A stretch of DNA of 27,120 bases from an uncultured Acetatifactor sp. GTDB taxonomy: Bacteria > Bacillota > Clostridia > Lachnospirales > Lachnospiraceae. The DNA is taken from the NCBI GenBank assembly GCA_910584235.1, contig CAJTZD010000048.1, forward strand, positions 1 through 27,120, in the 5' to 3' direction. A model generated the notes under the pieces. The model ran no database searches. It was not told the DNA's origin and saw nothing but the letters and a program-made list of their open reading frames with translations. Position numbers and translations under genes: made by a program. The first letter of the stretch is position 1, and every line of letters begins with the position of its first letter. Of the stretch, positions 16,066 through 24,092 are shown piece after piece.

Positions 16066-19000
16066 ATGAAAAGAAGAGTGGCCTTATTGATGGCGGCGGT
16101 TCTGATTCTTGGGGCGGGATTTTCCTCCTATGCCACGGAAGCGGACGGGCTGCAGAACAGCCAGGAGGCTGCGGCCGACAGCGCGGAGAACGAAGCGCCG
16201 GGAGAGAGCGCCGGGACAACAGACAAATCCGGTACGGATACCGGGGAAAGCGCAGCAGGGAACAGGACTGCCGCGGACGGCGGCCAGACAGGTGCGGATA
16301 AGCAGGAGGGCGCCACGGGCTCTGGAAACGGGAGCCAGCCGGGCACGAATCCGTCCGACGCCGTGACGGGCTCCGGAAACGGGAGCCAGCCGGGCACGAA
16401 TCCGTCCGACGCCGTGACGGGCTCCGGAAACGGGAGCCAGCCGGGTACGAATCCGTCCGACGCCGTGACGGGCTCCGGAAACGGGAGTCAGCCGGGTACG
16501 AATCCGTCCGACGCCGTGACAGGCTCGGGGAATGCGGTTTTGCCGGGCGGCGTAACAGGCTCCGGCAACGGGAGCCTGACAGGGCAGCCGGAGACGGAGG
16601 ACCCGGACGAGGGTAGCGAACCGGGAGACGCAAGGCAGACAGGTCCCACAGGCCAGGTGGATGTGTCCATAGGGGCCGCGCTGATTCTCGGAAAGAACGT
16701 GACTTTCCGCGCTGTCCTGAAAGACGCGGCGGGCAATCCCTGCGGAAAGGAAGGCTTTTGCGAGATCAATCTCACCGGAAAGAACGGAAACGTTCCCGAA
16801 ACCGGTGTGGCGCGCTTCAAAGGTCTCGCGGAGGGCAAGTACACCTTAAGCGTAACCGCGGAGGGTTTTGCCACCTACACCCAGGAGATTGCCGTAGAAA
16901 GCGGCAGAGAGCGCGTGGAGCTGATGACAGGCTTTTTGAACGTGTACGGCATGCGCTATACGGCAGGGACCAAGCATCCCGGCGTGCTGCTGATCGGTGA
17001 TGTAAACGGAGACGGCCTGGTCAATGAGGGAGACAGAGCTGTCCTGATGGAGGCCATTGAGGGGGACGGCATTGTATCCCATCCCCGGGCGGACTTAAAC
17101 GGAGACGGCGTGGTGGACCTGGTGGATCTGGAGTATCTGACCAAAGGGTTCAAAGGGGACAGGGATATCCTCTCCTACATAGAAAGTACCGTCTCTCCGG
17201 CTGCGATGGAGCTGACCCTGAAGCCAGGCACCCAGGTGGAAAGCGGGAATCCAAAGGAACTGCTGGAAAACGACATGCCCCTGACCCTGAAGAATCAAAA
17301 GGGCGTGATATCCAAGGACAGTCCTGTGGAACTGGCTTTTGACGTGAAAGCCGCAGACAAAGACGCGATGAGCGACGGCCTTGTGATAGAGACGGGAGAG
17401 GACACGAATATCACATCGGCGTCTTTTCAGATTGAATACGTGGACGAGGACGGAAAATCGTACACGAGAGACATTCCCGTGGAAGAGAGAGTCCATTTTC
17501 TTCTCGAAGACGAAAATGTAAAGGCGGATTGGGACAAGAACGGGAACATAGAAGTACACCTGGGCAGACAGGTGGCCATTAAAAGGGTGATCCTGACGAT
17601 TATGGCGGTGAAAGACGGAGCGGGTAATTCCGTGAATCTGGCCGAGATTTCCAAGGTGGAGTTTGTCAACGGCATGGAGAACCGGATTCCGGAGCCGGAG
17701 ATGAATATCCCCGAGAAATTAAGCGCCACGGTGGGAAGCTCCAGAATATCCCTCTCCTGGTATCCGGAAGACAATATCACAGGCTATGAGGTGGAGATCA
17801 GCCAGGCCGAGTCCGGGCTGGCGCCTGAGACCGTGATGGTTCCGAAGAATGCGCTCGACATTGTCTCCTTTGGGGGCAAGGAGCTGGTGAATTACCAGGA
17901 GTATCAGGTAAGGGTGCAGTCCGTGAACGGTACCTGGCGCAGCGGATACAGCGAAAGTATTACCGCCACGCCTCAGCCCAGCGGAAAACCGGACAAACCA
18001 GACGATGTATCCGCGGCGGGAGACTATCAGAGCATCAAAGTATCCTGGAAAAAGATGAAAGATACCCGCTCCTACAACCTGTATTACAAGAAGACCAGTG
18101 AGGGAGACTATCAGAAGATAGAGGGCATCACGGCAAACAGCTATACCATTACCGGATTGCCCGATGCCACGGAATACATGGTTTATGTCACAGGTGTCAA
18201 TGAGTACGGGGAGAGCGGTCCGTCCCTGTCCGCCGGAGCCGTCACTTTCGACTCCTACCCTGCGGTCATACCCAAATACGGGATGATCAATCTGGATCAG
18301 GAGGGAAAACACAGCGCCCATATCGTCAGCGCTTCCTTAGGCGGCGGTAGTATGGAACAGAGCCCTCTGGACAAGGAGGGTACGGCCTGGGGTACCGTGG
18401 ACAATAACGCGTCCTCCTACTATTACAAAGGCACCTGGGACGACGGCGGCTTTAACTATATGGGAGCGAGCCATGGTCTTACCTACGAGTTTGACCAGGC
18501 TTATAAGATGGACACCTTTGCGTTCCACGACGATACATCACGGGATACCGGCTATTTCTATGCGAAAGTCCGCTGCTGGGGCGAGGACGGAAATCTGATA
18601 GAGGGGATGGACAACCGGAGCGTCTCCATCAGCCGCAAGTCCGACCAGTCGGGCAGAGTGTACTATGTAATGAAACTGCCGGAGCCTAAGGAGATAAAGA
18701 AGATTCAGTTCGGTCTGGCCCAGTATGGGGTCCAGGGAAACCGCATCGCGGTGTCGGAGGTCTATTTCTATAAGTATGATACCTTGTGGGCGGATATTAT
18801 GGGGCTGTACGAGGACGATCTCCACACGGTGCTGCGCTCCGAGGTGACCCAGAAAGACATAGACGATCTGCGGACACGCATCAACACGGTGGATCCGGTG
18901 AGCGGCGAGTATCATCCGGATCAGGAGCTGCTGGAGCTGGAACTTTCCACGGCGGAGGCGATCTTAAACGACGCAAAACTGCTGGATTCGGTGGAGGTCC

Positions 19001-21714
19001 ACGGCGGCATTACCACAAAGGACGTGAACCGGGGCTTTGGCGGTCTGAACGCCTGGCAGCCTTTGGGCGTGACTGCGGCAGCCGGGGAGGAGATTATAGT
19101 CTACGTAGGCCATAACAGCAAAAAGACCGGAGAGAATGCCGGCCTCCAGCTGGTGGCTACCCAGTACCATTCAGAGGCGGCAGCGGTGAGCCAGGTAGTG
19201 GGGGCGCTGAAAGTAGGACCCAACAAGATCACCGTGCCGAAAATATCCAGTACCACAGGCGTAGAAGCCGGGGGCGCGCTGTACGTCCAGTATACGGGGG
19301 ACGGCGGTGCAAATGACAGATACGCTGTCAGGGTCAGCGGCGGCGTACAGGTACCCGGGCTGGATCTGTACCGGGTGACGGATGAGGCAGAGAGGCTGAG
19401 GCGTGCGACGGCCTATGTGGAAGCTCTGGATACGTTTGTAGGCCAGATGGAGAATAAGCATGCCGAGGTGCATCAAAACAGCGGAAACGCTCATGTGAAT
19501 TACGCTTACGCCGAGGCGGACTGTATTCTGGGCGCGTCGGATATCCTTTTGGATACCATGATGCTCTCGCTTCCGGCCAAGCAGCTGCTGGCCGGCACGG
19601 GAACCGGAACGGCGAAAGAGCGGGCAGAGAGACTGCTGACATCCATGAAGTCCGTGGAGGACGAGATGTATCTGTTCTATCAGCACAAGGGCCTGAACGA
19701 GACGGCGCCGGAGGCGAAGAACAAGATTCCGAAAGGACATCTGAATATCCGGTACCAGCGGATGTTCTCCGGGGCGTTCATGTATGCGTCTGGCAACCAT
19801 ATCGGCATTGAGTGGGGCTCCGCGACGGGTCTTGTATCCTCACCGGGCCTTGTGGCGGGAGAGGACGGGAGATATGTGTCCGGATATCTGTTCGGATGGG
19901 GCATTGCCCATGAGATCGGACACTGCATCAACCAGGGAACCTATGCGGTGGCGGAGGTTACCAATAACTATTTCGCGGTGCTGGCACAGGCAAAGGACAG
20001 CAACGACAGCGTGCGCTTCCAGTATGCGAATGTCTATGACAAGGTGACCTCAGGCACAAAGGGACCGGCCTCCAATGTGTTCACCAGACTGGGAATGTAC
20101 TGGCAGCTTCACCTTGCCTACGACAGAGGATATAACTATAAGACCTATGAAAATTATGAAGAGCAGCTGGCGAATCTGTTCTTTGCCAGAGTGGACACCT
20201 ATGCCAGGGATACGGCCAAAGCGCCCAGTCCGGGCGGCGTGGCCCTGAAGCTGGCCGGAGATACAGACCAGAATCTGATGCGCCTGTCCTGTGCGGCGGC
20301 ACAGAAAGACATTCTGGAATTCTTCGAGCGCTGGGGCATGACGCCCAACGAGGAGACCAGGGCTTACGCCGCGCAGTTTGCAAAGGAGACCAGGGCCATC
20401 TACTATGTGTGCGACGACTCCAGGGTCTATACGCTCCGGGGCGGCGAGAGCAAGCTTGACACATCCGGCAGCGTAGATGCCGTGGGCGACGCAGTGACTG
20501 CAGTGGTCAACAGCGCGGATGCCAACCGGGTGGACTTTACGCTCAGCTCAAAGGGAATTCCGGAAGACGACGTACTGGGCTATGAAATCGTTCGCTGCTT
20601 CTACTCGGGCGGTAAGGTCCAGAGAGAGACCGCCGGCTTTGCCACAGGGCAGACCGCCGCTTTCAGCGACAGAGTATACATGAATAACCGTGTTGTGTGG
20701 TATGAAATCACGGTAATCGATCAGTACCTGAACCGCTCCAAGGTGAAAGTGCTGGAGCCTGTGAAGATAGAGCATGACGGCAGCCTGGACAAGAGCTTCT
20801 GGACAGTGAGCACAAACGGGCTGACGGTAAAAGACGCACCCGTGGGCAGCGGTGATGACAACGATCCCTGTGCTCCCGGGCCGGAGAATGTGGCAGAGCG
20901 GGTCATTGACGGCGATGTATCCACAGTGTACACGGCTACGGCAGGCAGCGGTGCGGAAATCATATTGGAATTCAACAAGACCCTGACGGTGGCCGGGTTT
21001 AAGTACCAGACAGGCGCCGGGATGGACGGAAATTACAAAGTGCAGGTGCTCTCCGACGGCGTATGGATCGATGCTGCCTCCGGAAGCTTTGGCGGAAAAA
21101 CAGGTGAGACCATTCACTTTGCCAATCCGGACGGAAAATACGTCAGCACCTATGCGGCTGCGGCCGTGAAGCTGACCTTTAGCGGTCAGAGCAGTATATC
21201 CGTAGCGGAGCTGGATGTGCTGGGCATCACAGGCGACAATGTGGACTTCAGGCGGACGCAGGACAGCACGGCGGCAATCGGAAAGCTGGCGGAGGACTAC
21301 CGCTACGGCACGGAGGCTAAGGATGTGATTCCTGCCGGGTCTATCGTCTTCACCGGAAGCTATAAGGGAAATCCTGCGTACAATGCGGTGCTGCTCTTTG
21401 ACCAGGAGGGTGAGATCGTAGGCGGAACGGACGCAGAAGGGAACCTGAATGCACAGTTTATCATATTGGCGGATGTACCGGCCCAGGGGAATATCCAGAA
21501 CGTGTCCGACGGCACATGGATCTACTGGATGGAAGACGGCGGTGAGAGTACCCTGCTGGGAATTTCAAAGGTCCGGGCGGAGCTCTACCGCGTGAACAAT
21601 GCCCTGACAAACGAGGGTCAGAGGCTTGTCAGCGACTCTCTGTTCGAGGCTGTGCCCACCTATGACGAGCTGCCGGCGATCCGTTTCAGCGGCGGCGGTA
21701 TTGTGCAGGAGTAA
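16066..21714 (+). CDS. Secreted multidomain M60-family metallopeptidase with dockerin
   Basis: An 1882-residue secreted protein. The start at 16066 has AAAGGA seven bases upstream and a clear signal peptide (MKRRVALLMAAVLILGAG, cleaved near ATEA). The longer frame from 15847 runs through the terminator and promoter. In order: Gly/Ser/Thr linker with four 17-residue repeats (85-152), a carboxypeptidase-regulatory-like beta domain (about 195-285), a type-I dockerin (306-364, calcium loops DVNGDGLVNEGD at 312-323 and DLNGDGVVDLVD at 343-354), a beta region, two FN3 domains (about 549-645 and 643-729), a discoidin-like module (about 740-905), and the M60/enhancin-like peptidase with HEIGH at 1282-1286, E1297 and EVTNN. 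A second discoidin/CBM32-like module (about 1600-1722) and a C-terminal beta domain follow. M60 enzymes cleave mucin-type glycoproteins next to O-glycans. No sortase or membrane anchor is present, so the dockerin is the likely attachment device. Confidence 0.92.
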   Translation: MKRRVALLMAAVLILGAGFSSYATEADGLQNSQEAAADSAENEAPGESAGTTDKSGTDTGESAAGNRTAADGGQTGADKQEGATGSGNGSQPGTNPSDAVTGSGNGSQPGTNPSDAVTGSGNGSQPGTNPSDAVTGSGNGSQPGTNPSDAVTGSGNAVLPGGVTGSGNGSLTGQPETEDPDEGSEPGDARQTGPTGQVDVSIGAALILGKNVTFRAVLKDAAGNPCGKEGFCEINLTGKNGNVPETGVARFKGLAEGKYTLSVTAEGFATYTQEIAVESGRERVELMTGFLNVYGMRYTAGTKHPGVLLIGDVNGDGLVNEGDRAVLMEAIEGDGIVSHPRADLNGDGVVDLVDLEYLTKGFKGDRDILSYIESTVSPAAMELTLKPGTQVESGNPKELLENDMPLTLKNQKGVISKDSPVELAFDVKAADKDAMSDGLVIETGEDTNITSASFQIEYVDEDGKSYTRDIPVEERVHFLLEDENVKADWDKNGNIEVHLGRQVAIKRVILTIMAVKDGAGNSVNLAEISKVEFVNGMENRIPEPEMNIPEKLSATVGSSRISLSWYPEDNITGYEVEISQAESGLAPETVMVPKNALDIVSFGGKELVNYQEYQVRVQSVNGTWRSGYSESITATPQPSGKPDKPDDVSAAGDYQSIKVSWKKMKDTRSYNLYYKKTSEGDYQKIEGITANSYTITGLPDATEYMVYVTGVNEYGESGPSLSAGAVTFDSYPAVIPKYGMINLDQEGKHSAHIVSASLGGGSMEQSPLDKEGTAWGTVDNNASSYYYKGTWDDGGFNYMGASHGLTYEFDQAYKMDTFAFHDDTSRDTGYFYAKVRCWGEDGNLIEGMDNRSVSISRKSDQSGRVYYVMKLPEPKEIKKIQFGLAQYGVQGNRIAVSEVYFYKYDTLWADIMGLYEDDLHTVLRSEVTQKDIDDLRTRINTVDPVSGEYHPDQELLELELSTAEAILNDAKLLDSVEVHGGITTKDVNRGFGGLNAWQPLGVTAAAGEEIIVYVGHNSKKTGENAGLQLVATQYHSEAAAVSQVVGALKVGPNKITVPKISSTTGVEAGGALYVQYTGDGGANDRYAVRVSGGVQVPGLDLYRVTDEAERLRRATAYVEALDTFVGQMENKHAEVHQNSGNAHVNYAYAEADCILGASDILLDTMMLSLPAKQLLAGTGTGTAKERAERLLTSMKSVEDEMYLFYQHKGLNETAPEAKNKIPKGHLNIRYQRMFSGAFMYASGNHIGIEWGSATGLVSSPGLVAGEDGRYVSGYLFGWGIAHEIGHCINQGTYAVAEVTNNYFAVLAQAKDSNDSVRFQYANVYDKVTSGTKGPASNVFTRLGMYWQLHLAYDRGYNYKTYENYEEQLANLFFARVDTYARDTAKAPSPGGVALKLAGDTDQNLMRLSCAAAQKDILEFFERWGMTPNEETRAYAAQFAKETRAIYYVCDDSRVYTLRGGESKLDTSGSVDAVGDAVTAVVNSADANRVDFTLSSKGIPEDDVLGYEIVRCFYSGGKVQRETAGFATGQTAAFSDRVYMNNRVVWYEITVIDQYLNRSKVKVLEPVKIEHDGSLDKSFWTVSTNGLTVKDAPVGSGDDNDPCAPGPENVAERVIDGDVSTVYTATAGSGAEIILEFNKTLTVAGFKYQTGAGMDGNYKVQVLSDGVWIDAASGSFGGKTGETIHFANPDGKYVSTYAAAAVKLTFSGQSSISVAELDVLGITGDNVDFRRTQDSTAAIGKLAEDYRYGTEAKDVIPAGSIVFTGSYKGNPAYNAVLLFDQEGEIVGGTDAEGNLNAQFIILADVPAQGNIQNVSDGTWIYWMEDGGESTLLGISKVRAELYRVNNALTNEGQRLVSDSLFEAVPTYDELPAIRFSGGGIVQE
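16318..16521 (+). repeat. Four tandem 51-base in-frame repeats in the M60 linker
   Basis: Units start at 16318, 16369, 16420 and 16471. Each encodes GSGNGSQPGTNPSDAVT. They differ at only a few bases (for example GGC to GGT before ACG in units three and four), so they arose recently or are kept alike by recombination. Partial units (GSGNAVLPGGVT, GSGNGSLTG) follow. Confidence 0.95.
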
Positions 21715-21726
21715 GAGGGGGACAGA

Positions 21727-22743
21727 GTGAAGAAGAATCGGATTGGTATATACATGACAGCGCTTTTACTTGCACTGAACCCTGTGCGGGTCCGGGCGGA
21801 CAGCGGCGACAGCTTTCAGCTGGACTCCTCGGGACAGGTTACCCTGGACTCGTTCCATGCGGCAAAGGAAGGGATTTCATCCATCAGCTTTTCGCTGACA
21901 GTGGAACCGGAGGACGCGGCAAAGGTGGAGTTCGTGTTCCAGGGAGTGAGCGCGGAGATTCTGGAGTACCGCTATCATGCGGACGAGAAAAAAATGAATA
22001 TCTATATGGCGGGGACGAAGCCTCTGTTTGCAGAGGGCGCGGAGTCTTTGACAGTGGGCAAAGTGGTGATTTCGGACGGAAGCGGAAAGGCCACAGTGGG
22101 CGTGGTTCCTGACTCGCTGAAATTCGTCTATGGCAGCACCCAGCGTGACATGGAGGGTGTGGGCATACCGGAGAATGTGCGGATTGGGGGGGCGGATACA
22201 CCGCCTCCCACGCAGGAACCGCCCGTGGAGACTCCTCCGGCGGAGACGCCGCCTGCGAACACGCCGGAGCCGACGCCGCCTGCACCGTCGACACCTACGC
22301 CTGCACCGTCGACACCTACGCCTGCACCGCCGCCGGTTTCTACGCCTCCGCCGCAGCATAACAACAACACACCCTCGACACCTGCGCCCTCTGACACACC
22401 GCCGGTGGTGGTGCCAAGGCCCACCAGGAATCCTGCGGGTTATCAGACAGGCGCCACGGCAACGCCCAAGCCTGAGGAGGATCCCGACGAGAGCGAGCTG
22501 TACGAGCCTACGCCGATACCCCTGGAGACAGAGAGTCCCAGCCCTGAGCCGGACGACATCGAGGAGGATCCTTTCGTTCTGCCCTCCTCCGGTGCGGACG
22601 GAGAGGGAGGCGAGTCTGAAGGGGGAGGCGGCTTTTTTGGGGAGATCAGGCTGATCCTGGCGGGACTGGCAATCGCTGCGACGGTGGCCGGTACAGGCGC
22701 CGTGGCCGTAGGGGCTTTGATCAGGAAACCGAAAGACAGGTAG
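21727..22743 (+). CDS. Membrane-anchored surface protein with cohesin-like N-terminal module
   Basis: A 338-residue protein starting at a GTG 12 bases after the M60 stop, with AGGGGG just before it. Signal peptide at 1-25 (ending VRVRA). Residues about 27-145 form one beta-rich module whose strand order and motifs resemble cohesins: GISSISFSLTV early, then KKMNIYMAGT, ESLTVGKVVIS and DSLKFVYGS. A proline/threonine-rich, partly repetitive wall-spanning linker follows (about 159-250), then an acidic stretch, a transmembrane helix at 309-332 and a short basic tail RKPKDR. There is no LPXTG. Cohesins bind dockerins, and the preceding gene encodes one. The pairing suggests this protein holds the M60 peptidase on the cell surface. 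The cohesin assignment is an inference from pattern and context; similarity is too weak to be certain by eye. Confidence 0.6.
   Translation: MKKNRIGIYMTALLLALNPVRVRADSGDSFQLDSSGQVTLDSFHAAKEGISSISFSLTVEPEDAAKVEFVFQGVSAEILEYRYHADEKKMNIYMAGTKPLFAEGAESLTVGKVVISDGSGKATVGVVPDSLKFVYGSTQRDMEGVGIPENVRIGGADTPPPTQEPPVETPPAETPPANTPEPTPPAPSTPTPAPSTPTPAPPPVSTPPPQHNNNTPSTPAPSDTPPVVVPRPTRNPAGYQTGATATPKPEEDPDESELYEPTPIPLETESPSPEPDDIEEDPFVLPSSGADGEGGESEGGGGFFGEIRLILAGLAIAATVAGTGAVAVGALIRKPKDR
22279..22320 (+). repeat. Two tandem 21-base repeats in the proline-rich linker
   Basis: Identical copies at 22279-22299 and 22300-22320 encode PAPSTPT twice, followed by a partial third. They belong to the Pro/Thr-rich spacer of the anchored protein. 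Confidence 0.85.
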
Positions 22744-22764
22744 GAAAATAAGGAGGAGATCTCT

Positions 22765-23787
22765 ATGGCAAAGGTAACATTGGGCATGACGGGAATCACG
22801 GTGGAGAAGAACGCGTTCGGCGCATTGCCGGTGCAGCGAGTCTCCGCAAAAGAGGCCGTGAGGCTTTTGCGCAGGGCTTATGAGGGCGGTGTGAACTTTT
22901 TTGACACGGCCCGCGCTTATACGGACAGCGAGGAGAAGCTGGGCGAGGCCTTTGAGCGCATGCGGGACAAGATCTATATCGCCACCAAGACCGGAGCCGC
23001 CACTGCAGAGGGCTTTTGGAAAGACCTGGGCGCCTCCCTGAAAAATCTGCGCACGGACTATGTGGACCTCTATCAGTTCCACAATCCGGATTTCTGTCCT
23101 AAGCCGGGAGACGGCAGCGGTCTCTACGAGGCCATGCTGGAGGCAAAGGAAAAGGGCATGGTGCGCCATATCGGCATAACGAACCATCGCCTGCGCATCG
23201 CCCACGAGGCGGTGGAGAGCGGTTTCTACGAGACGCTGCAGTTTCCTTTCTGCTATCTGGCTACGGAGAAAGACATTGAGCTGGCGGAGAAGTGTAAGGA
23301 TGCGGGAATGGGTTTTATCGCCATGAAAGCGCTCTCCGGAGGGCTTATCACCAACTCCGCGGCGGCCTATGCTTTCCTTGCCCAGTACAGCCATGTGCTT
23401 CCCATCTGGGGTATACAGCGGGAGAACGAACTGGACGAATTCCTGTCTTACATTGACAACCCGCCCGCTATGAGCCAGGAGCTGGCGGCTGTCATTGCCA
23501 AGGACAGGGAGGAGCTTCTGGGCGAGTTCTGCAGAGGCTGCGGCTACTGCATGCCCTGCCCCGCAGGCATCGAAATCAACAACTGCGCCCGGATGAGTCT
23601 CATGATCCGGCGCTCGCCCTCGGCAGGGTGGCTGACGAAAGAAGCCCGGGAGAAGATGAAAAAGATAGAGAACTGCCTCCACTGCGGCAAATGCAAGTCC
23701 AAATGCCCTTACGGTCTGGACACCCCGGCGCTTCTGGAGAAGAACTATAAGGATTACTGTGAGATATTGGATGGGAAAGAATTTTAA
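22765..23787 (+). CDS. Aldo/keto reductase with C-terminal 2x[4Fe-4S] ferredoxin-like domain
   Basis: A 340-residue cytoplasmic oxidoreductase. The catalytic tetrad of the aldo/keto reductase barrel is visible: D47 and Y52 in FFDTARAYTDSEEKLGEAF, K75 in IYIATKTGA, and H106 in DLYQFHNPD. After the barrel come two cysteine motifs, C256xxC259xxC262xxC265P and C304xxC307xxC310xxxC314P, as in the ferredoxin-fused branch of the family found widely in anaerobes. Its electron donor and substrate are not known. Fe-S clusters suggest electron exchange with ferredoxin besides NAD(P)H. AGGAGG (22751-22756) lies eight bases before the ATG. The gene starts 21 bases after the cohesin-like gene, so it is likely cotranscribed with the surface system, though a metabolic link is unclear. 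Confidence 0.92.
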   Translation: MAKVTLGMTGITVEKNAFGALPVQRVSAKEAVRLLRRAYEGGVNFFDTARAYTDSEEKLGEAFERMRDKIYIATKTGAATAEGFWKDLGASLKNLRTDYVDLYQFHNPDFCPKPGDGSGLYEAMLEAKEKGMVRHIGITNHRLRIAHEAVESGFYETLQFPFCYLATEKDIELAEKCKDAGMGFIAMKALSGGLITNSAAAYAFLAQYSHVLPIWGIQRENELDEFLSYIDNPPAMSQELAAVIAKDREELLGEFCRGCGYCMPCPAGIEINNCARMSLMIRRSPSAGWLTKEAREKMKKIENCLHCGKCKSKCPYGLDTPALLEKNYKDYCEILDGKEF

Positions 23788-23794
23788 GTAGTAA

Positions 23795-24067
23795 GCAGGC
23801 CGGCGTTTTCGGACGCCGGCCTGTAAGTATCAATCTGCGGGAATACAAGAACAACTACAGAAAGTATGTGGGACTGAAGCTGAAGAATTTCCGGAGCTGA
23901 GAACGGAGATCCGGAGAACAGTGCCGCAGGGACAGTGGGAGAGCGCCTGGGTGTGTGCCGAAAAACGGTATCAAGACAAACGCTATATTGTCCGTACTGC
24001 GGAGCTTCGCTTAGAGGAGCCCATAGCAAAACTGTTCCTGGCAGAGCTGATGAGAGCAGAAGAGTAG
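23795..24067 (+). pseudogene. Open frame with no good start: gene remnant or 48-residue small ORF
   Basis: After a stop at 23792-23794 this frame stays open for 90 codons to TAG at 24065. No ATG occurs before the last few codons. A GTG at 23921 with GGAG four bases upstream would give 48 residues (VPQGQWESAWVCAEKRYQD...). The reading has protein-like composition, charged and helical toward the end (EPIAKLFLAELMRAEE), which suggests the 3' remnant of a lost gene. I do not recognise the family. It also runs through the hairpin at 23796. The next gene starts 25 bases after its stop. Within this 305-base gap I see nothing else. Confidence 0.3.
23796..23823 (+). terminator. Strong hairpin after the aldo/keto reductase gene (no T-run)
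   Basis: A perfect 11-base-pair stem, CAGGCCGGCGT with ACGCCGGCCTG, loop TTTCGG. It begins eight bases after the stop codon, the position of an operon end. The downstream sequence TAAGTATC is not U-rich, so it may be a weak terminator or a 3' stabilising hairpin. Confidence 0.5.
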
Positions 24068-24092
24068 AAAACGGGAAATTAGGGAGAAGATT

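Noticed and set aside
16318..16521. Regular repeats that might be taken for a CRISPR array
   Set aside because: Units are contiguous with no spacers, are exactly in frame, and encode a low-complexity linker.
21877..23682. 601-codon open frame on the minus strand
   Set aside because: It lies opposite the anchored protein and the aldo/keto reductase, both clearly coding. Its product is R/C/H-rich with no recognisable domain, as expected from GC-rich antisense.
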